A DNA stretch of 45,753 nucleotides from Helicobacter bilis ATCC 51630. GTDB lineage: Bacteria; Campylobacterota; Campylobacteria; Campylobacterales; Helicobacteraceae. The translations under genes were made by a program, and so were the position numbers. The DNA is taken from the NCBI RefSeq assembly GCF_000686565.1, contig NZ_KK365988.1, positions 1-45,753 on the forward strand. The letters are read 5' to 3'. The notes beneath the pieces are model-generated. The model had not been told where the DNA came from, ran no database searches, and was given only the letters and a program-made list of their open reading frames with translations. This document shows, one piece after another, positions 1 to 10,074 of this stretch. Each line of letters begins with the position of its first letter. Position 1 is the stretch's first letter.

Positions 1-2
1 AC

Positions 3-851
3 TCTACTTCCATTTGTCATACCGAACCTTTAGGTGAAGTATCTAAAACTTTAGAATCCAAACAAGATTTAAATAAAGATTTTTCGCCTTTTTCAAAGGC
101 TCAAAATGACAAGAATCTAAACTCACTTCTTACTAAAGATTCCCTACTTTTCCAACCCATAGACACACTCACACAAGAACTCTTTAATACAAATGAATGT
201 CAATACTTACCAAAACTCTATGGAATCTATAAAAGTGTAGATGAGATTGATTTCTCTAAACTTCCACAAAGCTTTGTGTTAAAGACAAATCACGATTGTG
301 GTGGTGTAGTCTTAGTGAAAGACAAAGAATCTTTTCTAAAAGATTCTAAAACTTTTAATGAAGCTATGACTAAACTCACGCAACATTTAAACACAAACTT
401 TTACACACTTTATAGAGAATGGCATTACAAAGATATAGAGCCTAGAATCTTTGTGGAGGAGATGTTGCTTGAGACTAACGCAAATGGGGAAGCTAAAGTG
501 CCAAGTGATTATAAAATCCACTGCTTTGGTAAAACACAATACATACAAGTGGATACCGATAGATTTGTGGAGCATACAAGAAGTGTTTTTGATGAGAATT
601 GGAATGTTATGCCTTTCTCTCTTTGCTATCCACAATCAACAATGCCACCTAGTAAGCCACTCAATTTGATGACAATGCTTATGATAGCTACAAGACTTTC
701 TATGCCATTTGCGATGCTAAGAGTTGATTTGTATAATATTCAAGGCAAAATCATAGTTGGGGAGCTTACCTTTACACACGGCGGGGGAACAGAGAGATTC
801 ACCCCGAACGAATGGGATAGAAAACTCGGGGATTTGTGGAAACTTTCATAA
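3..851 (+). CDS. TupA-like ATP-grasp protein, 3' part (5' end outside window)
   Basis: The reading frame is open from position 3 to the stop at 849-851, so this is the C-terminal part of a gene that starts to the left; the GTG near 276 is internal. The protein resembles TupA-like ATP-grasp enzymes of polysaccharide clusters, thought to ligate residues onto surface glycans. Visible family features are the segment LPKLYGIYKSVDEIDF, then VLKTNHDCGGVVLVKDK (glycine-rich ATP-binding), an EEMLLE block, and a C-terminal MLRVDLY...GELTFTHGGG...F.P.EWDRKLG block. About the first 65 visible codons (3 to roughly 200) are low-complexity, do not look like the family, and sit just before LPKLYG, where I expect continuous sequence; I read them as an in-frame insertion. 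The family assignment is fairly secure; substrate and pathway are unknown. The right edge of the window starts another member. Confidence 0.75.
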   Translation, partial: STSICHTEPLGEVSKTLESKQDLNKDFSPFSKAQNDKNLNSLLTKDSLLFQPIDTLTQELFNTNECQYLPKLYGIYKSVDEIDFSKLPQSFVLKTNHDCGGVVLVKDKESFLKDSKTFNEAMTKLTQHLNTNFYTLYREWHYKDIEPRIFVEEMLLETNANGEAKVPSDYKIHCFGKTQYIQVDTDRFVEHTRSVFDENWNVMPFSLCYPQSTMPPSKPLNLMTMLMIATRLSMPFAMLRVDLYNIQGKIIVGELTFTHGGGTERFTPNEWDRKLGDLWKLS

Positions 852-1234
852 AATAGTTTTCTTAATGATGGGAGTTTTGTTTAGGTTAGATTTGGATTAT
901 TACGATAAGTTTAAGTTTTCTTTTAAAATGTAAAAGAGAATATAAAGGTAAGTTTAGAAAATTTGAAAGCAACCCGTTCATGCCATGCAAACAAAAACAT
1001 ATTACAAGCAAACTTGTGTTATAATTTTTTGTATATGGTTCTTAAGTTTTTATGTTTATTGTTTCAAATTTATTTTAAATTGTTTGAGAATTTCTATACC
1101 ATAGAAATCATAAATGGAATTTTTATAATCTGAAAAGACTTAAGGGGATATTCCTTGATAAGTATGCAGAGATTCTAAAAACAAATTAAAGCCTAAAAAA
1201 TCATTTAATATCAAATATATTACAAAGAACACCA
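852..1234. other. Intergenic region before tilS
   Basis: No credible gene is visible in these 383 bases. A TATAAT hexamer at 1020-1025, preceded by TGTGT, could be a -10 element reading right, leaving a leader of about 200 nt before tilS. A short inverted repeat, ACAAG/CTTGT, lies just upstream at about 1004-1017. Nothing else stands out. Confidence 0.3.
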
Positions 1235-2344
1235 ATGAAACACAAAAATACACACACACTTACAATTTCGCCGCATATATATGCCATTTTAAGTAAAAAT
1301 AAAAACTTACTTGCTTTTTCTGGTGGAGTAGATTCCACTGCACTTTTTTTTGTGTTAATGGAGTATAAAATAGAGTTTGATATCGCAATCATTGATTATG
1401 GCAAAAGATCTCAAAGTAAAGATGAAGTGCTATATGCTAAAAGCCTTGCAAAGCAGTATAAAAAGCAATGCTACACACTCATTTCAGAATCTATTACAAA
1501 AGATTTTGAACATAATGCAAGAAACATTCGCTATGACTTTTTTCATAAGCTTATAATCACACATAATTATCACAATCTCATTACAGCACACCATTTTGAT
1601 GATAGACTTGAGTGGTTTTTCATGCAGCTTTCATGTGGTGCTGGGCTAAATACCTTGCTAGGTTTCAATGATATAACAGAACGCATGATAAAAAACAAGA
1701 CATATTATCTTGTGCGACCATTTATCACTTACACAAAGCAAGAGATTCTAAACTACAATCACACAAATAATATCAAATACTTCATCGATACAAGTAATAG
1801 TGATACAAGCTATAAACGCAATCTGTTTAGACAGCAGCTTTCTGGGCTAATGAATAGGGATTTTGTAAATGGTATCAAAAAAAGCTTTGTGTATTTAGAG
1901 AAAGAGAGGGCTAGGCTTTATCCGCATGTGATGGTATGTGTAGATTATAATCTTTTTATATGTAAAAGTCATATACACGAGATTCACACGATAGATATGC
2001 TTACAAAGCGACTTGGCTACATTATGAGTAGCAAACAAAAAGATGAATTGCAACACACACTTTTAAAAAATGGGGCGTGTGTCATGGGTGGCAAAATTGT
2101 AATCGCAAAGAATGAATCTTTTATATTTGTAGGCATTGAGATGAGATGGCTTATAAAGGCATTTTTAGAGAAAAGAAGAGAAAAATATATACAACTACCT
2201 TGCGATATAAAGCATTTATATAATTTAATACAAAAAGATTCTATAAAGATTCCAAAAGAAGTGAGAGAGAAATATAGAATCCAAAATATCCCTCCTAAAA
2301 TACGCCCATTGCTTTATATAAACAGCCTTGATATTTGGGAGTAA
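1235..2344 (+). CDS. tilS: tRNA(Ile)-lysidine synthase
   Basis: TilS uses ATP to attach lysine to C34 of the CAU-anticodon tRNA(Ile), so that it reads AUA codons; this is an essential cytoplasmic reaction. The N-terminal PP-loop signature SGGVDS sits at residues 29-34. It is followed by family motifs: an AIIDYGKR strand, HNARNIRYDFF, LITAHHFDDRLEWFFMQL and a RNLFRQQL-like stretch. At 369 residues it is longer than the minimal N-terminal domain and includes a poorly conserved C-terminal part, as in other Helicobacter TilS proteins. The ATG at 1235 lacks a strong Shine-Dalgarno sequence (only AAAGAA upstream). No better in-frame start lies between it and the PP-loop. purH follows 74 nt downstream with its own -10 element. 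Confidence 0.9.
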   Translation: MKHKNTHTLTISPHIYAILSKNKNLLAFSGGVDSTALFFVLMEYKIEFDIAIIDYGKRSQSKDEVLYAKSLAKQYKKQCYTLISESITKDFEHNARNIRYDFFHKLIITHNYHNLITAHHFDDRLEWFFMQLSCGAGLNTLLGFNDITERMIKNKTYYLVRPFITYTKQEILNYNHTNNIKYFIDTSNSDTSYKRNLFRQQLSGLMNRDFVNGIKKSFVYLEKERARLYPHVMVCVDYNLFICKSHIHEIHTIDMLTKRLGYIMSSKQKDELQHTLLKNGACVMGGKIVIAKNESFIFVGIEMRWLIKAFLEKRREKYIQLPCDIKHLYNLIQKDSIKIPKEVREKYRIQNIPPKIRPLLYINSLDIWE

Positions 2345-2381
2345 TTTATGGGCTATTATTTAAACCTTATTGTTACTTGGC

Positions 2382-2387
2382 TACAAT
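2382..2387 (+). promoter_or_regulatory. Probable purH -10 element
   Basis: TACAAT, preceded by GGC, lies 31 nt upstream of the purH ATG. This fits the Helicobacter sigma-80 pattern in which the -10 is strong and the -35 poorly conserved. Assigned by position only. Confidence 0.4.
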
Positions 2388-2418
2388 ACGCTTTCATTAT
2401 TTTATGTAAGGAAAAGCA

Positions 2419-3966
2419 ATGACACAAAAATACGCACTTTTGAGTGTGAGTGATAAGACTGATATTATCTCTTTTGCTAAGGGGCTAGTAGAGCTAGATT
2501 ATAAGATTCTAAGCACAGGTGGGACTCTAAAAGTCTTACAAGAAAATAGTATTGAATCTATCGAGGTGAGTAGCTATACACAGAGTGAGGAAATGTTTGA
2601 TGGCAGAGTAAAGACACTGCACCCAAAGATTCATGGCGGAATACTGCATAGACGAGATAATAAAGAAGACAAACTAACCGCAGAAAAACATGGAATCTTT
2701 AATATATCCCTTGTATGTGTGAATCTCTATCCATTTAAGGCGACGATAGAAAAGACAGATTGCTTTGATACAATCATTGAGAATATAGACATTGGCGGTC
2801 CTAGCATGATACGCGCAGCAGCTAAGAACTTTCAGCATGTAGTAGTCGTTGTAGATTCTAAAGATTATAGCTATATTTTAGAGAATCTAAAGGATAATAA
2901 TACGCTAGAGTTTCGCAGAAATTTAATGATGAAAGCCTTTAGCCATACCGCCGAGTATGACTGCATGATAGCAAACTATATGTCTAGTCGCTTTCGTGAT
3001 GGCTTTGGAGATTCTGTATTTATCACTGGTAAAAAAGTCATGGATACAAACTACGGGGAGAATCCGCATCAAAAAGGCAGTCTCTATGAATACAACGAGT
3101 TTTACTCAAAGCATTTTAAAAGCTTAAAAGGTATAGCAAGTTTTAATAATCTCACCGATATGAATGCGGCTATAAAAATCGCTAGTGCGTTTGGAGATAA
3201 AGATTGTGTGTGTGTTGTAAAACATGGGAATCCTTGTGGTTTTAGTCTCAAAGAAAATCTTATAGAATCTTATCGCTATGCCCTGCAGTGTGATAGTGTG
3301 AGTGCGTATGGTGGTGTTGTAGCGATTAATGGTGTGCTAGATGTAGATCTTTCTAAAGAGATTCTAAAAAGCTATATTGAAGTTGTTGTAGCAAGTCATG
3401 TAACCCCTGAAGCCTTAGAATCTTTTAGTCATAAAAAGCGGATTAAAATCTTTACTTGTAGTAGTGAAGGGAGTAATCGCCTTTATTTTCCGCGAGATAC
3501 ATGGGATTTTAAACATATTGAGGGTGGTTTTGTGTATCAAAATAGCGATTTTATCACAGCAAATGAAGTGAGAGATTCTAAATGCGTGAGTAAAACTAAG
3601 GCTACACAAGCCCAAATGCTTGATTTAGAAATCGCCTATAAAATCGCAAGTCTTACAAAGTCAAACTGCGTAACTTATGTAAAAGATGGCAGCCTTGTCG
3701 CCATTGGCATGGGTATGACAAGCCGAGTTGATGCAAGTCATGCAGCTATCAAAAAAGCAGGGGAAATGGGGCTAGATTTAAAGGGCTGTGTGCTTGCAAG
3801 CGAAGCATTTTTCCCTTTTAAAGATAGCATAGAACTCGCCGCAAGTGTGGGCGTAAGTGCAGTTATTGAGCCGGGTGGAAGCATAAGAGATGATGAGGTG
3901 ATACAAGAAGCAGATAAACATAATATCGCATTATACTTTTCTGGCAAAAGACATTTTTTGCATTAG
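2419..3966 (+). CDS. purH: Bifunctional AICAR formyltransferase / IMP cyclohydrolase
   Basis: PurH carries out the last two steps of de novo purine synthesis. It formylates AICAR with 10-formyl-tetrahydrofolate, then closes the ring to give IMP. The N-terminal MGS-like cyclohydrolase domain is clear ([55 protein letters not shown]). The AICAR transformylase domain follows, with [31 protein letters not shown], and near the end [16 protein letters not shown] and LYFSGKRHF. Its 515 residues match the usual family length of 505-530. A Shine-Dalgarno AAGGA precedes the ATG by a good distance. It appears to be transcribed alone, with a 484-nt gap downstream. Confidence 0.97.
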   Translation: MTQKYALLSVSDKTDIISFAKGLVELDYKILSTGGTLKVLQENSIESIEVSSYTQSEEMFDGRVKTLHPKIHGGILHRRDNKEDKLTAEKHGIFNISLVCVNLYPFKATIEKTDCFDTIIENIDIGGPSMIRAAAKNFQHVVVVVDSKDYSYILENLKDNNTLEFRRNLMMKAFSHTAEYDCMIANYMSSRFRDGFGDSVFITGKKVMDTNYGENPHQKGSLYEYNEFYSKHFKSLKGIASFNNLTDMNAAIKIASAFGDKDCVCVVKHGNPCGFSLKENLIESYRYALQCDSVSAYGGVVAINGVLDVDLSKEILKSYIEVVVASHVTPEALESFSHKKRIKIFTCSSEGSNRLYFPRDTWDFKHIEGGFVYQNSDFITANEVRDSKCVSKTKATQAQMLDLEIAYKIASLTKSNCVTYVKDGSLVAIGMGMTSRVDASHAAIKKAGEMGLDLKGCVLASEAFFPFKDSIELAASVGVSAVIEPGGSIRDDEVIQEADKHNIALYFSGKRHFLH

Positions 3967-4450
3967 AAATAGTAATTGTAGAGATGTATTGCTTATGGCA
4001 ATTTTGTATCATTTTTGTGTGTCATGCAAGTAGTAAGATTTGCAGTATTGAGAAAACCTTGTATTGTAAATTTTCTTAACGCACTACCAGAACGCCCTGT
4101 TTAAACTTTATTTCAAGTAAATGCATGTTTTGTAATGCAATATTTGTAGATTTATAAATCATCTACAACTTCCATATTTCCCACATTACAAGCATGTTTT
4201 CAAATATCTGTTGGGAATCTTAATGCATAAAATACACCGCCGTATTAATTTTAAAATTACCGCAACATTACATTGGGATTAACATTATTTTCTGCTACAC
4301 ACCATAATTCCAATACAATAGAATATATTGTTTGATAGCTACTTGGTTGCTTTTTATTGATTTAAGCCGACATTTATATTTAATTTTATATTGCTTTGTT
4401 TTTGATTTTTTATTACAATGCTTGATATTTGCAAATGAAAAGGATTATAT
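3967..4450. other. Intergenic region purH to chemoreceptor
   Basis: I see no gene or RNA in these 484 AT-rich bases. The only assignable element is the -10-like TACAAT at 4414-4419, close to the chemoreceptor start. Confidence 0.3.
4414..4419 (+). promoter_or_regulatory. Probable -10 element of the chemoreceptor gene
   Basis: TACAAT lies 31 nt upstream of the ATG at 4451 behind a T-rich stretch, typical of Helicobacter sigma-80 promoters. I could not make a convincing sigma-28 promoter from the same region. Confidence 0.35.
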
Positions 4451-6424
4451 ATGAAGTTAAGCGTTACACAAAAATTGCAATTATCAACAATAGCTATGCT
4501 TATTGCTATACTTGGTATATTTGGGGTGTATAAATGGCTTGATTCAAAAGCGAATTTTATGAAAGCCTCCAATACGCAAAAAGAAATTCTATTAAAAGTA
4601 GTTTTACTCTACATAGATGACTATATACAAGAAAAAAGCGATAAATTAGCGAGTGTTGCCACAACGCTAGAGCAGAATCCAAAGTTTTTAAATCGCGATG
4701 AAATCTATGATTTTTTAAATAAAACCACGAGAATGTCTGGCTTTGATGCATTTTATATCGCTTATGTGAGTGATGGTGAAGCGATTATGAGTAGAAAAGA
4801 TGAGCAATATAGCTTTCCTAAGATTCTCATGGGGAGTGATGGTGGCAAATATGATGCAAATACTAGAGATTGGTTTAAAAATGCGCTATCTCTAGGAAAA
4901 GCTGGAGTTTCTACGCCGTATGTGGATTTTGTAACAGGGGAATTGGCTATTACATTTTTTGCACCTATACGAGTAAATGGTAAGATTGTAGCAGAGATTG
5001 TAGGGGATTTATATCTGTCCCAATTTTCTAAAGATGTGCAGTCTCTTAAGACATCGCCGACAGGACGCACATTGATATTTGAAGATCTATTTTACGTTAC
5101 ACCCGGAAAATATATTATGGATGATTCTGGGAAACCTTTTGTTGCGACATTGAAAGAAGGGATTGCAAAGCATGGGATAAGCCCATTTCGCTACATCTCT
5201 CTTTTAGACAATGAAGAAAGATTAGCAGCATGTGGTAAAACTCAAATAGGCTGGAATACTTGTATCACCAACTCGACAAAAGACTATGATGAAGCACTGA
5301 AAAACATAGCTATTGATACATTATTGTGGTCGCTAGGCTTTATCATAATCGCATTAGCTATTATGACTTTTATTATCCGTTATAGATTAAGTCCTTTGGA
5401 TATTATAAGGAAGAATTTAAGGCAGTTTTTTGAGTATTTGCAATATAAGATTCCAACTTATACGCCAACATATATAAAAAATAATGATGAGTTTGGTCAA
5501 ATGTCAAGCGAAATAAATGAAAATGTGGAATTTATCACAAAACTACATAAGCAAGAAAAATTATTGCAAGATGGTTTTCATGAAGTAATACAGGAGGTTA
5601 AAGAGGGTAAGTTTGGCAAACAACTTATAATAGATTCTAAAAATCCTAATATGATTTCCTTGCGTAATTCTATAAATGAAATGAGTGCGGCGTTATGCGA
5701 GACGATCACTATGGATTTATCACGCATTCTCGGTGTATTTAAGGAAGCAAATGAGGGTAATTTCAAAAATCAAATCATAGATCCTATCGGCATGGAAGTT
5801 AGTGTCAATATGCTTATTCTAAATATCTCAAAAATGTTGCAAACTTCTCAAAAATTAGCAAATACGCTAAATACGCAAAGCGATTTATTGAATACTTCAG
5901 TGATACGATTGCAGGAAAGCACACAGAATCAAGCAAGTGCATTGCATCAAATTGCAAGTGCTATTGAAGAGATTACAAGCTCTATGGCAAGTGTCAGTGC
6001 GCGTAGTGATGAAGTGATAAGTCAAAGTGAAGATATTAAAAATATCGTTGTTGTGATTAAAGAAATTGCTGAGCAAACAAACTTACTTGCATTAAATGCA
6101 GCGATTGAAGCAGCAAGGGCTGGAGAGCATGGCAGAGGCTTTGCAGTCGTAGCCGATGAGGTGAGAAAGCTAGCGGAAAGAACGCAAAAATCACTCAGTG
6201 AGATAGAATCTAATGCCAATGTTCTCACACAATCAATACATGAGATGACAAACTCTATTGAAGAGCAATCTTGCGGTATGAATCAAATTAACGAACAAGT
6301 TTCACAACTTGAGATTCTCACAAAAGATAATCTTCAAGTCAGCAATGAAGCACAAGAGATTAGCCACAATGTCGCAAATCTTGCAACAGAGATTCTAGAA
6401 GATGTGAATAAAAAGAGTTTTTAA
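4451..6424 (+). CDS. Methyl-accepting chemotaxis protein (Cache-type sensor)
   Basis: This is a chemoreceptor that senses a periplasmic ligand and signals through CheW/CheA to the flagella. The 657-residue protein has an N-terminal membrane helix (about residues 10-29). A periplasmic region of about 260 residues follows, with double-Cache features ([43 protein letters not shown]). A second membrane helix lies near 293-315. A HAMP-like linker and a long cytoplasmic coiled coil come next. The signalling tip is the universal one: [23 protein letters not shown] and then [15 protein letters not shown]. The layout resembles the H. pylori TlpA/TlpC receptors, but the ligand cannot be read from sequence. 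It ends [10 protein letters not shown], close to the C-terminus of the second receptor at 37391-39533 ([10 protein letters not shown]). It stands alone between two gaps of more than 300 nt. Confidence 0.93.
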   Translation: MKLSVTQKLQLSTIAMLIAILGIFGVYKWLDSKANFMKASNTQKEILLKVVLLYIDDYIQEKSDKLASVATTLEQNPKFLNRDEIYDFLNKTTRMSGFDAFYIAYVSDGEAIMSRKDEQYSFPKILMGSDGGKYDANTRDWFKNALSLGKAGVSTPYVDFVTGELAITFFAPIRVNGKIVAEIVGDLYLSQFSKDVQSLKTSPTGRTLIFEDLFYVTPGKYIMDDSGKPFVATLKEGIAKHGISPFRYISLLDNEERLAACGKTQIGWNTCITNSTKDYDEALKNIAIDTLLWSLGFIIIALAIMTFIIRYRLSPLDIIRKNLRQFFEYLQYKIPTYTPTYIKNNDEFGQMSSEINENVEFITKLHKQEKLLQDGFHEVIQEVKEGKFGKQLIIDSKNPNMISLRNSINEMSAALCETITMDLSRILGVFKEANEGNFKNQIIDPIGMEVSVNMLILNISKMLQTSQKLANTLNTQSDLLNTSVIRLQESTQNQASALHQIASAIEEITSSMASVSARSDEVISQSEDIKNIVVVIKEIAEQTNLLALNAAIEAARAGEHGRGFAVVADEVRKLAERTQKSLSEIESNANVLTQSIHEMTNSIEEQSCGMNQINEQVSQLEILTKDNLQVSNEAQEISHNVANLATEILEDVNKKSF

Positions 6425-6787
6425 AATGTTTTGTTGTGTGTAGTTTTTGCAAGAAAACTATATTAAAGATTTAGTATCATTAAGCAATGGTATTATTGCA
6501 ATATGTTTGTGATTCTTTCGTTTTCACTTAAAAAATGATATAGGTTAATGGTCTATAGATGCTATTTTATCATCATATCTTGGAAGAGACTAAAATCCAT
6601 ATGAGATCAGATTTTTACAACTTCAACATGAGAATCCTAGAATATCTATGTGTTTAAATGGGATTGAAAGATTTATAGTTATTCTTTATAATTCTTGCTA
6701 GCATAAATCTTTAATTAGCCTAGCTTTTAATATACTTATAAGATTTACTATAATTTATCCCTATAAAGACATATTTGGAGTAAGTTT
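6425..6787. other. Intergenic region before wecA-like gene
   Basis: No gene is visible in 363 bases. A TATAAT at 6749-6754 is the likely -10 for the following gene. Confidence 0.3.
6749..6754 (+). promoter_or_regulatory. Probable -10 element of wecA-like gene
   Basis: TATAAT lies 33 nt upstream of the ATG at 6788. No convincing -35 was found, which is normal for Helicobacter. Confidence 0.4.
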
Positions 6788-7891
6788 ATGGAGTTTTCTA
6801 CGCTTTTATATTTTGCAAATCTTGGGATATTTTGCGGTTGTATCACTATGGGTATTTCATACATTCTCGCACAAACCATGAATGTTATGCAAGATAAACC
6901 TGATATAAAAAGCTTTAAACTTCACACAAAAACTACGCCGCTTTGTGGTGGCATTAGCATTTTTATTGCTTATGTAGTTGTAGTTTTGGGTGGGATTGAA
7001 ATACCTTTTAATTCTCATGGCAATCATATATCAAGCACAAATGTTGGCGATTTTTACGAATATGCTGGACTTCATTTTTATATTGCATGCTCTATTGTGC
7101 TTTGCAGTGGCATTATAAAGGACATTTATGGCAAAATGATTCTATGGCTCATGTTTTGCATACAAATATGTGGATTCTGTGTGCTTCATTTACTTTTTTA
7201 TTCACTAGATATGAATCGCGATTATAGTTTAATTTTTCTATTGCTGCCATGTTATATAGCACTTTTTTTGACTACAAATGGCATGAATACAATAGATGGC
7301 ATACATGGCAATGCGGCATTATATAGTATGATCGTATTGTGTGCTTTATGTTATATTGCGTATCAAACACAGAGTAATTTTATTGGTTTTGCTGCGAGCG
7401 TATTGCTTGGAATCTTATTTGTTTTTTTGCTTTTTAACTATCCGTTTGGCAAGATGTTTTTAGGTGATAGTGGAGCATTTTTGCTTGGATTTTGCATTGG
7501 GGCGTTACTACTTTTATGTGTGCTATATTATGGAATCAATATGTGGTATTGCATGGCTTTAATGCTTTATCCTATATGCTCTATACTATCAAGTGTATTT
7601 GCAAGTCTCATTATGCAGTTGTGTTCTACTAGAAAACAAAATATAGCTATATTGGTTGATATCGTGTGGCAACGACATGATTTGCATTTACACCATATAT
7701 TACAAAGATATGTTGGAAATGCAGCGGCACTTATCATTAACACTTTTTTTGCATGTTTTGTTATTGTTGTAACATATTATTATATGGATACTCCTATGAT
7801 TTTACTTGCTAGTGCTTGTTTTTGCCTATTTTATGTGCTTTGCTTTGCTATTTTATGGAGAAAAAGGGCTAATTTATACAATAAAGCTTAA
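6788..7891 (+). CDS. wecA: WecA/MraY-family polyprenyl-phosphate sugar-1-phosphate transferase
   Basis: This integral membrane enzyme of glycosyltransferase family 4 probably moves GlcNAc-1-phosphate from UDP-GlcNAc to undecaprenyl phosphate, starting O-antigen or another surface glycan. The 367 residues form about ten hydrophobic helices. Family motifs are present: HTKTTPLCGGISIF near the N-terminus, NGMNTIDGIHG (catalytic Asp loop), FLGDSGAFLLGF, and the histidine loop RHDLHLHHILQR. The usual Asp-Asp pair after the third helix reads IIKDIYGK here, so one acidic residue is replaced by lysine. WecA is preferred over MraY because the protein is not in a mur cluster and the histidine loop and length look WecA-like. 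It is also the type found in H. pylori as HP1581. The symbol is by family, and substrate is inferred. Confidence 0.78.
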   Translation: MEFSTLLYFANLGIFCGCITMGISYILAQTMNVMQDKPDIKSFKLHTKTTPLCGGISIFIAYVVVVLGGIEIPFNSHGNHISSTNVGDFYEYAGLHFYIACSIVLCSGIIKDIYGKMILWLMFCIQICGFCVLHLLFYSLDMNRDYSLIFLLLPCYIALFLTTNGMNTIDGIHGNAALYSMIVLCALCYIAYQTQSNFIGFAASVLLGILFVFLLFNYPFGKMFLGDSGAFLLGFCIGALLLLCVLYYGINMWYCMALMLYPICSILSSVFASLIMQLCSTRKQNIAILVDIVWQRHDLHLHHILQRYVGNAAALIINTFFACFVIVVTYYYMDTPMILLASACFCLFYVLCFAILWRKRANLYNKA

Positions 7892-7942
7892 TAATATTTA
7901 GTCTAATACACTAAATATTATTTAATATATCACTATAAAATC

Positions 7943-7972
7943 TTGACTTATTAACCAAAAAATGAGTATGAT
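7943..7972 (+). promoter_or_regulatory. Sigma-80 promoter of groES-groEL
   Basis: A -35-like TTGACT (7943-7948) is followed after 18 nt by TATGAT (7967-7972). Transcription would start at about 7979, inside the CIRCE-like operator that follows at 7974-8000. Confidence 0.65.
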
Positions 7973-7973
7973 T

Positions 7974-8000
7974 CTATCACTTAAAATTTTTAAGTGCTAA
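7974..8000 (+). promoter_or_regulatory. CIRCE-like operator (HrcA site) at groES
   Basis: The right arm AAGTGCTAA (7992-8000) matches the CIRCE half-site GAGTGCTAA at 8 of 9 positions. The left arm CTATCACTT (7974-7982) matches TTAGCACTC at 6 of 9. The spacer is exactly 9 nt, as in the canonical TTAGCACTC-N9-GAGTGCTAA. It overlaps the predicted transcription start, the right place for HrcA repression of the chaperonin operon. HrcA itself is not in the window. Confidence 0.7.
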
Positions 8001-8030
8001 TTATGAACTTTTTGTATAAGGAGAATGACA

Positions 8031-8300
8031 ATGGCTTTTAAACCACTAGGAAAAAGAGTATTGGTTGAAAGAATTGAAGAGGAAAAAAAGACAGCTTCTG
8101 GACTTATAATTCCTGATAATGCGACTGAAAAACCAAGTATTGGTGTTATCAAAGAAGTAAGCAAAGAAGTTGAGAAAGATGGTGAAGTCAAAAAGGGTGA
8201 CAAAGTCCTATTTGGTAAGTATAAGGGCAATGAGGTTAAAATCGATAATAAAGATTTTATCGTATTAGAATCTGAAGACATTCTTGGCGTTTTAAAATAA
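8031..8300 (+). CDS. groES: Co-chaperonin GroES
   Basis: GroES is the heptameric lid of the GroEL folding chamber. The protein starts [18 protein letters not shown] and contains the mobile-loop region ([11 protein letters not shown]), [12 protein letters not shown] and the C-terminal ILGVLK. I place the start at the ATG at 8031. The upstream in-frame ATG at 8025 directly abuts the Shine-Dalgarno AAGGAGA (8018-8024), while 8031 has a normal 6-nt spacing and gives the conserved N-terminus. This makes about 89 residues, without the metal-binding C-terminal extension known from H. pylori GroES. groEL follows after 18 nt, so the two form an operon behind a CIRCE-like operator. Confidence 0.96.
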   Translation: MAFKPLGKRVLVERIEEEKKTASGLIIPDNATEKPSIGVIKEVSKEVEKDGEVKKGDKVLFGKYKGNEVKIDNKDFIVLESEDILGVLK

Positions 8301-8318
8301 TAGAAATAAGGAGCAACT

Positions 8319-9962
8319 ATGGCAAAAGATATTAAATTTAGCGATGAAGCAAGAAATAAAATCTATGAAGGTGTAAGTGCGTTAAGCAACGCGGTAAAAG
8401 TTACGATGGGTCCAAAAGGGCGTAATGTTTTGATTCAAAAAAGCTATGGTGCGCCTACAATTACAAAAGATGGTGTAAGTGTGGCAAAAGAAATTGAGCT
8501 TAAAGACACACTTGCAAATATGGGAGCACAGCTTGTAAAAGAAGTGGCAAGTAAAACTGCTGATGCAGCAGGTGATGGCACTACAACAGCGACTGTTTTA
8601 GCACATAGCATTTTTAAAGAAGGTTTAAGAAATATTACAGCTGGGGCTAATCCTATCGAAGTAAAAAGAGGTATGGATAAAGCGAGTGCTTTAATCATTG
8701 AAGAGCTTAAAAAAGGAAGTAAAAAAGTCGGTGGAAAAGCAGAGATTACGCAAGTAGCAACAATCTCTGCAAACTCTGATGAAAACATAGGTAAGCTTAT
8801 CGCTGATGCTATGGAGAAAGTCGGCAAAGATGGTGTTATAACCGTTGAAGAGGCAAAAGGTATCAATGATGAATTAAGCGTAGTTGAAGGTATGCAGTTT
8901 GATAGAGGATATCTAAGTCCTTATTTTGTTACAAATGCGGATAAAATGAGTGCAGAACTTGAGAATCCATATATCCTAATCACTGATAAAAAAATCACTT
9001 CAATGAAAGACATTCTGCCTATCTTAGAAGCTACAATGAAAAGTGGTCGCCCTTTACTCATCATCGCAGAAGATTTAGAGGGTGAAGCCCTAACGACGCT
9101 TGTAGTCAATAAACTTCGCGGTGTATTAAATGTGGCTGCTGTAAAAGCTCCGGGCTTTGGTGATAGAAGAAAGGAAATGCTAAGAGATATTGCTATCCTT
9201 ACAGGTGGCGATGTGATTAGCGAGGAAGTAGGACTTATGCTTGAAAGCATTGATATGAGTCATTTAGGACAAGCAGCAAGAATCGTGCTTGACAAAGACA
9301 ATACAACAATCGTTGATGGCAAAGGCAAGAAAAAAGCAGTAGAAGAAAGAGTAGCACAAATCCGCACTCAAATAGAATCTACAACAAGCGATTATGACAA
9401 AGAGAAATTGCAAGAAAGACTTGCAAAACTCTCTGGCGGTGTAGCAGTTATCAAAGTTGGTGCGCCAAGCGAAGTAGAGATGAAAGAGAAAAAAGACAGA
9501 GTAGATGATGCACTATCTGCGACAAAAGCTGCGGTTGAAGAAGGCATTGTTATCGGTGGTGGTGCAGCCCTTATTCATGCAGCAAGTAAGATAAATGCGA
9601 AAAATGCTTCACTAAAAGGTGATGAAAATATAGGATTTGACATTATCCATAGAGCAGTAAAAGCACCTTTAGCACAAATCGCTACAAATGCGGGTTATGA
9701 TTCTGGTGTTGTTATCAATGAAGTAAGCAAAGCAAAAGATGGCAAAACAGGCTTTAATGCAAGTAATGGCGAATATGTAGATATGTTTAAAGAAGGTATT
9801 ATTGATCCATTGAAAGTTACTCGTGTGGCACTTCAAAATGCGGTTTCTATCTCTAGCCTACTTTTAACAACAGAAGCAGCTATCACTGATATTAAAGAAG
9901 ACAAACCAGCCCCAGCTATGCCTGATATGGGCGGAATGGGTGGTATGGGCGGCATGATGTAA
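8319..9962 (+). CDS. groEL: Chaperonin GroEL
   Basis: GroEL is the 60-kDa ATP-driven folding chamber that works with GroES encoded just upstream. The 547-residue protein is standard in length and sequence. It begins [19 protein letters not shown], carries the ATP-site segments [14 protein letters not shown] and [14 protein letters not shown], the conserved [18 protein letters not shown], and [13 protein letters not shown], and ends in a Gly-Gly-Met tail. A Shine-Dalgarno AAGGAG precedes the ATG. It is expected to be heat-shock regulated through HrcA as part of the groESL transcript. A hairpin at 9999-10022 follows the gene. Confidence 0.98.
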   Translation: MAKDIKFSDEARNKIYEGVSALSNAVKVTMGPKGRNVLIQKSYGAPTITKDGVSVAKEIELKDTLANMGAQLVKEVASKTADAAGDGTTTATVLAHSIFKEGLRNITAGANPIEVKRGMDKASALIIEELKKGSKKVGGKAEITQVATISANSDENIGKLIADAMEKVGKDGVITVEEAKGINDELSVVEGMQFDRGYLSPYFVTNADKMSAELENPYILITDKKITSMKDILPILEATMKSGRPLLIIAEDLEGEALTTLVVNKLRGVLNVAAVKAPGFGDRRKEMLRDIAILTGGDVISEEVGLMLESIDMSHLGQAARIVLDKDNTTIVDGKGKKKAVEERVAQIRTQIESTTSDYDKEKLQERLAKLSGGVAVIKVGAPSEVEMKEKKDRVDDALSATKAAVEEGIVIGGGAALIHAASKINAKNASLKGDENIGFDIIHRAVKAPLAQIATNAGYDSGVVINEVSKAKDGKTGFNASNGEYVDMFKEGIIDPLKVTRVALQNAVSISSLLLTTEAAITDIKEDKPAPAMPDMGGMGGMGGMM

Positions 9963-9998
9963 TAAAGCCCTATTTACTCAAATACTCTTTATTTAAAG

Positions 9999-10022
9999 GC
10001 TATATAGAACAAACTATATAGC
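9999..10022 (+). terminator. Hairpin downstream of groEL, possible terminator
   Basis: GCTATATAG and CTATATAGC form a perfect 9-bp stem around a 6-nt loop (AACAAA), about 37 nt after the groEL stop. No clear T run follows, so termination at this hairpin is uncertain. It may instead mark the 3' end of the converging pseudogene. Confidence 0.35.
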
Positions 10023-10074
10023 TTGAATAAGAATTTTGCTACAAGCTAAAACTCTAACCAATACTCAAATACAA

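Noticed and set aside
8444-8866. 140-residue ORF antisense to groEL
   Set aside because: groEL is fully conserved there, and the antisense frame is a codon-bias shadow.
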